The notes beneath the pieces were generated by a model, which saw only the letters and a program-made list of their open reading frames with translations, was not told the origin of the DNA and made no database searches. From contig JAGXIS010000176.1 of assembly GCA_024635465.1 (NCBI GenBank), positions 1-15,942 on the forward strand: 15,942 nt of DNA, written 5' to 3'. The position numbers were made by a program, and so were the translations under genes. Each line of letters begins with the position of its first letter. Positions within the stretch are counted from its first letter, which is position 1. This DNA is from Bacteroidota bacterium. GTDB taxonomy: Bacteria > Bacteroidota > Rhodothermia > Balneolales > Balneolaceae. Below, piece by piece: positions 8,011 to 15,401 of this stretch.

Positions 8011-8060
8011 AACGCTTGTATAATTTCGAGCGTTTTCGAAACATATACACTACTAACGCT
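8011..8060. promoter_or_regulatory. AACGCT-type inverted repeats upstream of the S41 protease gene
   Basis: The 171-bp gap between hslU and the protease gene contains AACGCT at 8011-8016 facing AGCGTT at 8029-8034 (6-bp arms, 12-base spacer), and a third AACGCT at 8055-8060. CGTTTTC at 8031-8037 also has its complement GAAAACG nearby. The site is 25-75 bp upstream of the protease start, which is compatible with an operator. The number of copies exceeds what I would expect for such a short gap, but no regulator is known. Confidence 0.3.
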
Positions 8061-8157
8061 AATATCTGGAAAACGTTTCTTAATATATTTATTCAGATGT
8101 TAAAATATATAAATTGCCCTTTCAAACAAAGAAGCTTGACAACGAATTTCGATCGAG

Positions 8158-9564
8158 TTACAGTATGTAATGACTTAAATCCTTGTCTTTTACCAATCCA
8201 TCCAGCTGTTTATTCACATACGCTTTATCTATAGTAACCTGACCGCTTCCAATATCGTCTGGAACTGCAAACAGCAATTCTTCGAGTAAAGAGGAGAGGA
8301 TTGTATGTAATCGTCTGGCACCAATATTTTCTACTTGTTCATTGACCTCAGCTGCAATTTTGGCAATTTCTCTTACTGCATCTGTCTGGAAATCAATGGT
8401 TACACCTTCTGATTGCAGCATTGCCTGATACTGTTTGGTTAGTGCGTTTTTAGGTTTTGTTAAGATATTGAAAAAATCCTCTTCAGTAAGTGAATCAAGT
8501 TCTACCCGTATTGGGAAACGGCCTTGCAGTTCAGGAATCAAATCAGAGGGTTTAGATACATGAAATGCACCTGAACCAATAAATAAAATATGATCTGTTT
8601 TTACGATTCCATGTTTAGTATTCACCGTGCTTCCCTCAACAATTGGAAGTAGGTCGCGCTGAACACCCTGTCTGCTCACATCTGCACCACCTCCACGATT
8701 TGAACTTGAGTCACTTGCTACTTTATCAATTTCATCAATAAATACAATACCCTGATTTTGGACTCTTTCAAGGGCTTCCTGTACTGCCGCTTCATGATCA
8801 ATCAATCTTTCGGATTCTATTTCGATCAATACTTCACGTGCTTCTTTGATAGGCAGAGTTCTTTTACTTTTTTTACCGCCTTTGGACAAATTCCCCAACA
8901 TGTCCTGCAAGTTAACACCCATCTCTTCCATGCCTTGTGGTCCAAAAACCTGCATCATAGGCGTTTGTTTGGAGTTTACTTCAATTTCGATTTTTCGATC
9001 TTCAAGTTCACCGTTTTTAAGTTTATCTCTGAAGCGATCCCGGGTACGTTCGTTAAGTTCATTGTCGGAGGCTGTATCAGGATTGAAACCAACTTCCGAA
9101 CTGTTTGATGCCGTAGAAACCGGTTTTTTCCTAACCGGTGGGATTAAAATATCTAATATCTTTTCTTCTACAATCTGAGCTGCTTTCTCCTTCACTCGTT
9201 CTTGCATCTCCAGTTTAACCATATTCAGAGCGAGATCTGTTAGATCACGAATCATAGATTCAACATCTCTACCCACATATCCCACTTCTGTAAATTTTGA
9301 AGCTTCTACTTTGATAAAGGGTGCGCCGGAAAGTTTTGCGAGTCGACGAGCAATTTCCGTTTTACCTACACCGGTGGGACCAATCATTAAAATATTATTT
9401 GGAATGATCTCTTCACGGATTTCCGGATCAGATTTCAGTCGTCTCCATCTGTTTCGCAGTGCAATGGCTACAGATCTTTTGGCATCTTTTTGGCCAACAA
9501 TATATTTATCTAACTCGGCTACAATCTGCCTCGGGGTTAGATTTTGTTCGGTTAATAATTTCAT
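8158..9564 (-). CDS. hslU: ATP-dependent protease ATPase subunit HslU (ClpY)
   Basis: HslU is the hexameric AAA+ unfoldase that feeds substrates to the HslV peptidase in the cytoplasm. The 468-residue protein shows Walker A GPTGVGKT at 62-69, pore motif GYVG at 95-98, the charged I-domain at about 110-245, Walker B FIDEID at 275-280, sensor-2 region with GARRLHTILSSLLEE, and the C-terminal DLSHYIL tail that docks into HslV. I chose ATG at 9564 (MKLLTEQNLTPRQIVAELDKYI); a TTG four codons upstream would overlap the hslV stop and gives no extra conserved residues. With this start the gap to hslV is 4 bp, so the pair is co-translated. Complete and canonical. Confidence 0.97.
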   Translation of the reverse strand: MKLLTEQNLTPRQIVAELDKYIVGQKDAKRSVAIALRNRWRRLKSDPEIREEIIPNNILMIGPTGVGKTEIARRLAKLSGAPFIKVEASKFTEVGYVGRDVESMIRDLTDLALNMVKLEMQERVKEKAAQIVEEKILDILIPPVRKKPVSTASNSSEVGFNPDTASDNELNERTRDRFRDKLKNGELEDRKIEIEVNSKQTPMMQVFGPQGMEEMGVNLQDMLGNLSKGGKKSKRTLPIKEAREVLIEIESERLIDHEAAVQEALERVQNQGIVFIDEIDKVASDSSSNRGGGADVSRQGVQRDLLPIVEGSTVNTKHGIVKTDHILFIGSGAFHVSKPSDLIPELQGRFPIRVELDSLTEEDFFNILTKPKNALTKQYQAMLQSEGVTIDFQTDAVREIAKIAAEVNEQVENIGARRLHTILSSLLEELLFAVPDDIGSGQVTIDKAYVNKQLDGLVKDKDLSHYIL

Positions 9565-9568
9565 GGTA

Positions 9569-10117
9569 CTACTCAATATCTAAAATGGTCAAATTATGAT
9601 TCGTATAGATGCAGATATCTGCTGCAATATTCAGCGATTTTTCTACAATCTCACTCGCTGACAATGAAGGTGCGCTTTCTTTTAATGCACGGGCAGCTGC
9701 AAGTGCATACGATCCGCCGCTACCAATTGCCAGAATCTGATCGTCCGGTTCAATCACATCTCCCTGACCTGAGATCAGCAGAGTTGTCTCACTATCCATT
9801 ACAACCAACAATGCTTCAAGTTTCTGAAGAAATTTATCTTTTCTCCACTCTTTTGCTAACTCAACAGCTGCACGTTGTAAATTACCGTTATAGGCACTCA
9901 ATTTTTCTTCAAACTTTTCAAAAAGTGTAAAAGCGTCAGCAGTTGAACCTGCAAAACCGGCCAATATCTTACCTTGATTTAACTTTCTCACTTTTTTAAC
10001 TGTGGATTTCATTACGGTTTTATCCATTGTTGCCTGGCCGTCGCTACCCATAGCTACTTTCCCATTGTGGATGATACCTACAACGGTTGTAGCATGAATT
10101 TTATTCGAATTCTTCAT
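9569..10117 (-). CDS. hslV: ATP-dependent protease peptidase subunit HslV (ClpQ)
   Basis: HslV is the proteasome-like N-terminal threonine hydrolase of the HslUV complex. The 182-residue sequence reads [25 protein letters not shown] at its N-terminus; by homology the mature enzyme starts at Thr10, so a nine-residue leader must be removed, unlike E. coli HslV where only Met is lost. Conserved GSDGQAT, the KVRKL basic patch (Lys33 equivalent), [17 protein letters not shown] and [16 protein letters not shown] are all present. ATG at 10117 is the only sensible start. The gene sits 48 bp downstream of rng and 4 bp upstream of hslU. Complete and canonical. Confidence 0.97.
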   Translation of the reverse strand: MKNSNKIHATTVVGIIHNGKVAMGSDGQATMDKTVMKSTVKKVRKLNQGKILAGFAGSTADAFTLFEKFEEKLSAYNGNLQRAAVELAKEWRKDKFLQKLEALLVVMDSETTLLISGQGDVIEPDDQILAIGSGGSYALAAARALKESAPSLSASEIVEKSLNIAADICIYTNHNLTILDIE

Positions 10118-10130
10118 ATAAAAATACTTT

Positions 10131-10162
10131 ACGTCTCAGCATCTATAAAGATGCATGAACGT
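10131..10162 (-). promoter_or_regulatory. Hairpin between rng and hslV
   Basis: In the 48-bp gap the minus strand can form GCATCT-TTAT-AGATGC (6-bp stem, 4-base loop, 10139-10154), flanked after a 4x4 mismatched internal loop by a further ACGT/ACGT pairing (10131-10134 with 10159-10162). No T-run follows, so it is more likely an RNA-processing or stability element than a terminator. It lies directly behind a gene for an endoribonuclease. Confidence 0.4.
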
Positions 10163-10165
10163 TAT

Positions 10166-11905
10166 TTAAGATTGGGTCTGTCTTTTTGGCCTCGATGGTC
10201 TCTGTGGACGAGAGGGTTTACCCGACGATTTATCAGAATCATCATCTCTTTTGTAATAGTCGAGTGTTGTGTTCTCTTTTTTAATCTCGATTTCATTCTG
10301 TTGTTCCTGATGAGCTGCTAAAATCTCATCCAACGATTGACCTTGCAGTACAACATCGGTTATTTCCAACTCAGAGCCTGAAAGAGTGGCTTTAAATTCG
10401 TTAAGAGATATCGTTTCATCCGCGATAAACGTGATTCTTACTTTATAGGTAAGCATCCATTTCCATCTCTGACTAAAGAACCCTTTACAAAGAAATGATC
10501 TCAGGTAGGGATTGACGTAGATATCAACAGCTCTGTATTCAGTACTAAATTTGAATTTACTGATCCAGCTTTCAACATCGGTGACAATTGTATCCTGACT
10601 TACAACCGTACCGGTACCTCCGCACATTGGACAAACTTTGGATACGGAATTGACCACACTCGGTCGAATACGCTGGCGGGTTATTTGAATCAAGCCGAAA
10701 TCACTCATACCAATAACATTGGTTTTGGCTTGATCTTTTTTGAACTCTTTTCTGAGTTCATCATATATTTTCTTGCGGTTTTTACTGTCCTTAAGGTCAA
10801 TAAAATCGACAACAATAATGCCGCCGATATCTCTTAAACGCAACTGTTTTGAGATCTCTCTGGCCGCTTCCAGATTGGTTTTAAGTGAATTATCCTCCTG
10901 TTTTTCCTTTGCTGCGTAAGGTCCTGAGTTAACGTCGACGACATACATCGCTTCAGTCTGTTCGAATATGAGATATCCGCCGGATGGCATCCGTACTCTC
11001 GGACTAAAGATCGAATTCACATCCTGCCCTATGTTCACATGATCAAAGATATGGTCTTTCCCTTTATAGAGCTGAACGGAGGGAAGCATTTGAGGTGCAA
11101 TTTGTGATACATAACTTTTAATCGATTTGTAGAGCTGATAGTCATCTATCAATACTCTGTCATAATGCTTTGCAAAAAGATCACGTATAAGACTCTCCGT
11201 AATATCCAGATCTTTATAAAGAAGTGAGGGTGGTTTTGCTGTTTCAAGTTTATTGAGGATGCGCTCCCATTTTTGGAGAACAGTTCTCATATCCTCTTCA
11301 ATCGATTCTTTGTCCTGCCCTTGTGCAACGGTTCTTACGATGACTCCAAACCCTTCCGGTAGCATACTCCCTACAGTACTTTTGAGTCTTTTACGCTCTT
11401 TTCCGTTGTTAATCTTTTTCGAGATCGCGATATATTCTCCCATTGGGATCAATACCAGAAATCTTCCGGCAATGGTAATATCAGTAGAAACTCTTGGCCC
11501 TTTAGATCCTATGGGCTCTTTAACAACTTGAACCAACAGGTTCTGGTTGTTTTTGAGCATTTTACCGGCAAGAATTTGCTTATCATTGTTAGAGAGCTTG
11601 TTGAATTTCTTGAGTTCTTCCTTTGCAGATCCGGGGACACTTTTTTCCCCATTGAGCATCATGATATAGCTGCCGAGGTGATCTCCGGCATCTGAAAAGT
11701 GAAGAAAGGCATCTTTTTCCATGCCAACATCAATGAAACCGGCACGAATACCACTCATTACTTTATGGACACGTGCATAATAAATATCACCAACGGTACG
11801 CTGGTTCTCCTCAGATTCTATGAATAACTGGGCTAATTCGCCGTTTTCTAGTAAAGCAACTCGTGTCTGTTTGCCAGACGAGTGAATAATAATTTGGTTC
11901 TTCAT
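10166..11905 (-). CDS. rng: Ribonuclease G/E family endoribonuclease
   Basis: RNase G/E cuts single-stranded AU-rich RNA in mRNA turnover and in 16S and 5S rRNA or tRNA maturation. The 579-residue protein has an N-terminal S1-type RNA-binding domain (about 36-130, interrupted by a charged insert at about 80-115), the 5'-sensor/RNase H-like middle, and the DNase I-like catalytic region with YVVDVNSG (Asp324) and VVDFIDL (Asp367). The 43-residue spacing equals that of E. coli Asp303/Asp346. CPMCGGTG at 425-432 is the Zn-link that joins protomers. The last 40 residues are unlike the core: acidic, then Pro/Arg-rich (PSRPQRPSRPKR), probably disordered and RNA-binding. There is no long RNase E-type scaffold, so RNase G is the better name. 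A 455-bp gap precedes it, suggesting a long 5' leader. Confidence 0.93.
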   Translation of the reverse strand: MKNQIIIHSSGKQTRVALLENGELAQLFIESEENQRTVGDIYYARVHKVMSGIRAGFIDVGMEKDAFLHFSDAGDHLGSYIMMLNGEKSVPGSAKEELKKFNKLSNNDKQILAGKMLKNNQNLLVQVVKEPIGSKGPRVSTDITIAGRFLVLIPMGEYIAISKKINNGKERKRLKSTVGSMLPEGFGVIVRTVAQGQDKESIEEDMRTVLQKWERILNKLETAKPPSLLYKDLDITESLIRDLFAKHYDRVLIDDYQLYKSIKSYVSQIAPQMLPSVQLYKGKDHIFDHVNIGQDVNSIFSPRVRMPSGGYLIFEQTEAMYVVDVNSGPYAAKEKQEDNSLKTNLEAAREISKQLRLRDIGGIIVVDFIDLKDSKNRKKIYDELRKEFKKDQAKTNVIGMSDFGLIQITRQRIRPSVVNSVSKVCPMCGGTGTVVSQDTIVTDVESWISKFKFSTEYRAVDIYVNPYLRSFLCKGFFSQRWKWMLTYKVRITFIADETISLNEFKATLSGSELEITDVVLQGQSLDEILAAHQEQQNEIEIKKENTTLDYYKRDDDSDKSSGKPSRPQRPSRPKRQTQS

Positions 11906-12203
11906 GTAAAAATTGAAATTTCATAAGCAACTCGCGAGATTTTCTAATAAAAAAATCATGAAACACCTCAAAACAGATCGGCCGATTTAGATCCCTGTAT
12001 AGATAGGAATATTGGTCGTTAGTAAGAGTGCGACTTGCCTCTGTGTTAGAATTCTTGTTATAAAAAGTTGTGGGCGTGTGAATCCAGTTGCCATTATTTG
12101 GTTCAAAACACCTTTCTGAGCGAATAATCGCCTCAAGAGGATAAAAGAAATGGAAAAAGTAAATGCGTAAAGTATTGAAAAAATTTTCTTTCAGAATCAT
12201 GTA

Positions 12204-12243
12204 TATATTGTATTCACACAAAATATGATAATCATACAATATA
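12204..12243. repeat. AT-rich inverted repeat with nested palindrome
   Basis: TATATTGTAT (12204-12213) and ATACAATATA (12234-12243) pair perfectly over 10 bp around a 20-base spacer. The right part of that spacer and arm contains a second palindrome, TATGATAATCATA (12224-12236). The two overlap, so they are mutually exclusive as hairpins. They lie about 300 bp upstream of rng. A DNA-binding site is possible; AT-rich chance is the alternative. Confidence 0.35.
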
Positions 12244-12288
12244 GCACAATATCAGTTAATAATTAAATAGATAGATATCCAATTCTCT

Positions 12289-12342
12289 AGCCTTTCTTAA
12301 GAAATGAAAGTATAAGTTTATACTTAAAAACCAGGCTTTTTT
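12289..12342. terminator. Terminator-like cluster downstream of murA
   Basis: AGCCT (12289-12293) pairs with AGGCT (12333-12337), which runs into six T residues (12337-12342) on the plus strand. Inside lie two more elements: the palindrome TTTCTTAAGAAA (12293-12304) and the 8-bp stem AAGTATAA/TTATACTT (12308-12325). On the minus strand the AAGTATAA stem sits about 35 bp beyond the murA stop and is followed by TCATTTCTT, so it could end the murA transcript. The clearer T-run is on the plus strand, where no gene precedes it. Confidence 0.4.
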
Positions 12343-12360
12343 GGATTTTCTGATAAGAAC

Positions 12361-13629
12361 CTATTCCGGAACTCTTTGGATGGAAGCTCCAACATTATTT
12401 AATTTCACTTCAAGTTGTTCATAGCCGCGATCCAAATGATACACTCTGAGAATATCAGACTGTCCTTCTGCTACGAGAGCAGCCATAACCAAACTAACAC
12501 TTGCTCTCAGGTCTGTACTCATCACCTTGGCACCTTGAAGAGCTGTTTTCCCCTTGATGCTCACTGAATTTTTGTCAATTGATAAATTTGCACCCAGCCT
12601 ATTTAATTCCGGTACATAACTAAACCTATCAAAATAAATCGTATCGGTTACTTTACTAAACCCCTCAGCCTGAGTCATAAGCGTGGCCCATTGAGCCTGC
12701 AGATCGGTTGGGAAACCCGGATAAATCTTAGTGGTTACTGAAACAGGATTAATTTTCTTTACAGAACGTATGTAGATATTTTTCCCATCAATTCGGGTTT
12801 CTACACCCAGCTTTCTGAATGATTTTGGGAACTTACCTAAATCTTCCGGTTTACAGCCGGTAAGTGTAATTTCTGAGTCGGGGTGAAGTGCAGCCGCAAT
12901 CATAAACGTTCCTGTTTCGATTCGATCCGGATCATTGGAAAACGTTACACCATTCAATTTCTCAACCTTACGGATAGTGAGGCAATCTGTACCCACTCCT
13001 TCAATATCTGCTCCCATCTTTTGAAGCATTTTGCAAAGCAGAACCACATCCGGTTCCATGGCAGCATTTTCAATGATAAATTTCTTAGCGCGTTTAACAG
13101 CACCCAATACCAGGTTTATGGTTGCACCCACACTACTTGGATTGAGTTTGAAAACACCGCCTTCGACTCTATTTTTTTTAATCGAACCGTGAACGTAACC
13201 CTGATCCAAATCAATTTGGATCCCCATTTTTTCAAATCCTTTGAGGTGAAGATCTACAGGACGGGGACCCCATGCACAACCTCCCGGTAGGGATACTTTT
13301 GCTTCACCAGCCCGACCAATAAGCGCACCCATCATATAGAAAGATGCACGCATTTGTCGAACCAAATCATACGGAGCTTCATAACTATGTATGGTAGCCG
13401 GATCAATCACCATTCGGTTCTCATCTTCAAAAAATTGAAGTCCGGCACCGGTCTCACTGATTACCTTACCAAAGGTATAAATATCTTTTAATCTGGGAAT
13501 TAGGTTTAGGGTAGAAGGGGAGTCTCCCAAGAGGGATGCGGCCATTAATGGTAGAGCTGCATTTTTGGAACCGCTGATTGGTATAGTACCCTTAAGTGGC
13601 GTTGGACCTTGAATGATAAATTTATCCAC
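12361..13629 (-). CDS. murA: UDP-N-acetylglucosamine 1-carboxyvinyltransferase MurA
   Basis: MurA transfers enolpyruvate from PEP to UDP-GlcNAc, the first committed step of peptidoglycan synthesis, in the cytoplasm. The 422-residue length is typical. Lys22 lies in SGSKNAALP, the catalytic and fosfomycin-reactive cysteine is Cys118 in LPGGCAWGPRPVDLHLKG, and the catalytic aspartate is Asp309 in GFPTDLQAQ. The Trp after CA replaces the usual Ile or aliphatic residue in the active-site loop. With cysteine present the enzyme is expected to be fosfomycin-sensitive in principle. The start is GTG at 13629, since MDKFIIQG is the canonical N-terminus and the next Met is residue 29. The start overlaps the end of the biotin carrier gene by 8 bp, indicating translational coupling. 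Confidence 0.96.
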   Translation of the reverse strand: MDKFIIQGPTPLKGTIPISGSKNAALPLMAASLLGDSPSTLNLIPRLKDIYTFGKVISETGAGLQFFEDENRMVIDPATIHSYEAPYDLVRQMRASFYMMGALIGRAGEAKVSLPGGCAWGPRPVDLHLKGFEKMGIQIDLDQGYVHGSIKKNRVEGGVFKLNPSSVGATINLVLGAVKRAKKFIIENAAMEPDVVLLCKMLQKMGADIEGVGTDCLTIRKVEKLNGVTFSNDPDRIETGTFMIAAALHPDSEITLTGCKPEDLGKFPKSFRKLGVETRIDGKNIYIRSVKKINPVSVTTKIYPGFPTDLQAQWATLMTQAEGFSKVTDTIYFDRFSYVPELNRLGANLSIDKNSVSIKGKTALQGAKVMSTDLRASVSLVMAALVAEGQSDILRVYHLDRGYEQLEVKLNNVGASIQRVPE

Positions 13630-14134
13630 GTGCTTTTATTTCTAATAGAATTTGATTTTTTTCGACACTTTCACCTGTCTTTACTTGAATGGAGTGAATG
13701 ATACCGGCCATGTTTGCTTTCAGTTCATTTTCCATCTTCATCGCTTCCAGAATAAGGATCGCTTGCCCTGTTTCAACTAAATCACCTTCAGAGACCGGTA
13801 TATCTAAAATTTTACCGGGCATGGGTGCCATGATGATTCCTTGAAGGTCAGATTTAGCGGTAGTGAACCCTAATTTTTCTAGTAGTAACTGTTCTTCATT
13901 TTTAATCTTAACATCAGTATGATCTCCGTTGAATGAAAAAGAGACTCTATCGTCTGCTACAGTTATATTATCACATTTATACACTTTTGTTCCAACTCTA
14001 AGTAAAAGTCGTTGTTGTGTATTTTCAACAATGGAAAATCGAACTTCTTCGCCATTAACCTTTGCGATATCACTGTTCTCATTCAGCTCTATCTGAACAA
14101 TATCTCCATTAATTTCTACTTCAAACGGAATCAT
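13622..14134 (-). CDS. Biotin carboxyl carrier protein subunit
   Basis: The 170-residue protein ends in a biotinyl/lipoyl domain (about 98-168) with the biotin-attachment motif LEAMKMENEL; Lys133 is the residue to be biotinylated. MAPMPGKILDIPVSEGD is also typical. Residues 1-90 form beta-rich DIVQIELNE and LLRVGTKVYKCD segments that resemble the BT domain found before the biotin domain in propionyl-CoA carboxylase alpha chains, so this looks like the carrier half of an acyl-CoA carboxylase encoded separately, as is common in Bacteroidota. E. coli AccB has a Pro/Ala-rich linker instead, so I leave the symbol empty. No biotin carboxylase or carboxyltransferase gene is in the window; they must be elsewhere. 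It overlaps the upstream small gene by 14 bp and murA by 8 bp. Confidence 0.88.
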   Translation of the reverse strand: MIPFEVEINGDIVQIELNENSDIAKVNGEEVRFSIVENTQQRLLLRVGTKVYKCDNITVADDRVSFSFNGDHTDVKIKNEEQLLLEKLGFTTAKSDLQGIIMAPMPGKILDIPVSEGDLVETGQAILILEAMKMENELKANMAGIIHSIQVKTGESVEKNQILLEIKARG

Positions 14135-14390
14135 TTTGAATTTTTTTTAATCCGATTTTAGTTGCTTTAAATGAAAAAAATTGAACATTATCAGAATCGA
14201 AATAGATTCCTGACTGTTTTGAATCGCTTTGATAAACCTCAATGTAACCATGATTCATTAGCTGTATCAAATCATTTCTGATTTCACCATAGGTGAGTTC
14301 TGTCTCACTGATAATATGATCAAATGTCTCCGGAAAGATCAGTTCCCTCAATATTTTTCGTTCAGAGCCTGTTAGTTTTTCTCTAGGCAT
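14121..14390 (-). CDS. Small winged-helix-like protein of unknown function
   Basis: I do not recognise a named family. The 89-residue product is predicted by eye to be a winged helix: helix GSERKILRELIFPET, helix-turn-helix FDHIISETELTYGEIRNDLIQLMNHGYIEVYQ, a wing around residues 60-75, and a closing FKATKIGLKKIQ strand-helix resembling the KxTxKGL ending of wHTH regulators. I chose ATG at 14390 (MPREKLTGSERK) over a TTG three codons upstream. The stop overlaps the start of the biotin carrier gene by 14 bp, so the two are almost certainly co-expressed. A DNA- or RNA-binding role is inference; the protein could equally be a protein-interaction wing. Confidence 0.7.
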   Translation of the reverse strand: MPREKLTGSERKILRELIFPETFDHIISETELTYGEIRNDLIQLMNHGYIEVYQSDSKQSGIYFDSDNVQFFSFKATKIGLKKIQNDSV

Positions 14391-14439
14391 GTTGATCAAT
14401 TATTTGTGCAGAGACTGGTTTGTGTTTAGATATTGGCAT

Positions 14440-14952
14440 TTACTCGATCTCTACGTCACCATAAGTAATCACGTTTTCATTTTCATCCAGAATGATAATG
14501 CGATAAATACCCTGGGGGTTGGGATTTCCACCTGCAATAATATTTGCACCAATTGTGAAAGGAGTAATACCGGTTGATACTTGCGGCCTGTCATCTATTC
14601 GATAAAAACTGGAGAGGCGATATACTCGAATATCAATACCACTTATCCGTTCCAGGAAATTTACTTGAATTTCAATTCTAAGATCGCCATTAGAAAGAAC
14701 AGGATTAGGGTATGGGGATAAGATAAGTTCAATATCCCCTTGGAAAAAAGGGGCAATTCTCCAATCGTCCGGATCAGGAGTACCTATTACAACACCTTCT
14801 TGATCTGTTTCCGTAATACCTGACGGGACACTAAAAGCCTGCTGCTCGAAATCTCTTTGGTCACTATTTTGATTGCATCCGGAAAGAACGAGTAGATTTA
14901 AGATCAGAATTAAAACGGTATATAGATTTTTTTTATTCAAAGCAGTTATCAT
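14440..14952 (-). CDS. Predicted lipoprotein of unknown function
   Basis: The 170-residue protein has a lipoprotein signal: positively charged MITALNKKN, a hydrophobic run YTVLILILNLLVLSG and lipobox L-S-G-C with Cys26 as the lipidated residue. The mature part starts with a polar linker (QNSDQRDFEQQ). It then carries a beta-rich domain, about 70-170, with PYPNPVLSNGDLRIEIQVN, DIRVYRLSSFYRIDDRP and GIYRIIILDENENVITYGDVEIE. The PYPNPV and strand pattern resembles the FlgD-like or por-secretion C-terminal Ig-like domains that decorate envelope proteins, but no such sorting function is expected on a lipoprotein. No named family is certain. It lies 49 bp upstream of the small winged-helix gene and heads the minus-strand block. 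Confidence 0.75.
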   Translation of the reverse strand: MITALNKKNLYTVLILILNLLVLSGCNQNSDQRDFEQQAFSVPSGITETDQEGVVIGTPDPDDWRIAPFFQGDIELILSPYPNPVLSNGDLRIEIQVNFLERISGIDIRVYRLSSFYRIDDRPQVSTGITPFTIGANIIAGGNPNPQGIYRIIILDENENVITYGDVEIE

Positions 14953-15059
14953 GTACTTCTGTGAAAATTGTTAACAAATGGTAAAGGAACTTTTTAACGA
15001 AGAATCCCTTCAAATAATGTCTTATTTTAGGAGTAAAATCAATAAATAGACGATCACAA
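14953..15059. promoter_or_regulatory. Divergent intergenic region
   Basis: This 107-bp gap lies between the leftward lipoprotein gene and the rightward reductase gene and should hold promoters for both. It contains a perfect 10-bp palindrome, TTGTTAACAA (14968-14977). On the plus strand TATTTTAG (15023-15030) is one base from the TAnnTTTG box used in Bacteroidota, about 30 bp before the reductase start. Neither is strong enough to call a promoter outright. Confidence 0.35.
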
Positions 15060-15401
15060 ATGATACAGGTTTACGGGATAAAAAACTGTAATAAAATAAG
15101 AGATACCCTTCAATGGTTAAAAGAACATGAGATTGAGCATACATTTTATGATCTTAAAAAAGAGCCATTAACCCGCGAAGAGTTGGAGGAGTTTGTCCAT
15201 CGCATCGGACTGGATGTTCTGGTCAATAAAAGAGGAATGAAATGGAGACAGTTGGGATTAAAAGATCAGGATTTAGATGATAGTCAACTGTTTGATCAGC
15301 TTTTAGAGCATCAAACAATGATGAAGAGACCTGTATTAATTAATGATGAAGCAATTTTAGTTGGATATGATGAGGAGGCTTTTGAAAGTTTTGTTGAGTA
15401 A
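15060..15401 (+). CDS. ArsC/Spx-family (YffB-like) reductase
   Basis: This 113-residue protein has the ArsC-family thioredoxin-like fold: an N-terminal strand with IQVYGIKNCNKIRDTLQWL, where Cys10 takes the place of the reactive cysteine, then EHTFYDLKKEPLTREELEEF, a central helical insert and MMKRPVLINDEAILVGYDEEAF at the C-terminus. YffB proteins have KNCDT; here it is KNCNK. The KRPVL with the buried Arg is retained. Related proteins act as arsenate reductases, glutathione-dependent thiol reductases, or, as Spx, RNA-polymerase regulators; the lack of a CxxC pair argues against Spx of the Bacillus type. The actual substrate is unknown. ATG at 15060. The next gene starts inside its 3' end. 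Confidence 0.85.
   Translation: MIQVYGIKNCNKIRDTLQWLKEHEIEHTFYDLKKEPLTREELEEFVHRIGLDVLVNKRGMKWRQLGLKDQDLDDSQLFDQLLEHQTMMKRPVLINDEAILVGYDEEAFESFVE

Larger units (their letters stand above)
11906..12360. other. 455-bp non-coding gap between murA and rng, probable rng leader
   Basis: No convincing gene lies here. A minus-strand open frame running into rng has biased, non-protein-like composition and I reject it. The DNA holds several palindromes: CTCGCGAG at about 11931-11938, ATCGGCCGAT at about 11978-11987, CCTCTTGAGG in the reverse complement near 12131-12140, the long AT-rich repeat at 12204-12243 and the terminator-like cluster at 12289-12342. The gap is too long for a simple promoter. It could hold the rng promoter plus a structured 5' untranslated region, or a small RNA. 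I searched by eye for tRNA, 6S, SRP and RNase P signatures and saw none. Confidence 0.6.

Noticed and set aside
8758..9178. Overlapping plus-strand open frames of 110-116 codons
   Set aside because: They lie antisense to the conserved hslU coding region and their products are Phe/Ser-rich without any family pattern; shadow frames.
12070..12115. tRNA-like T-arm (GGTTCAAAACACC)
   Set aside because: No acceptor, D or anticodon stems can be built around it.
11811..12239. Minus-strand open frame of 142 codons overlapping the start of rng
   Set aside because: Its 3' part overlaps rng in another frame, the product is low in recognisable domains with scattered Cys/Trp/Phe, and the true rng start and S1 domain explain the region.
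12883..13290. Plus-strand open frame of 135 codons
   Set aside because: Antisense to the conserved MurA core including the catalytic cysteine region; no protein-like pattern.
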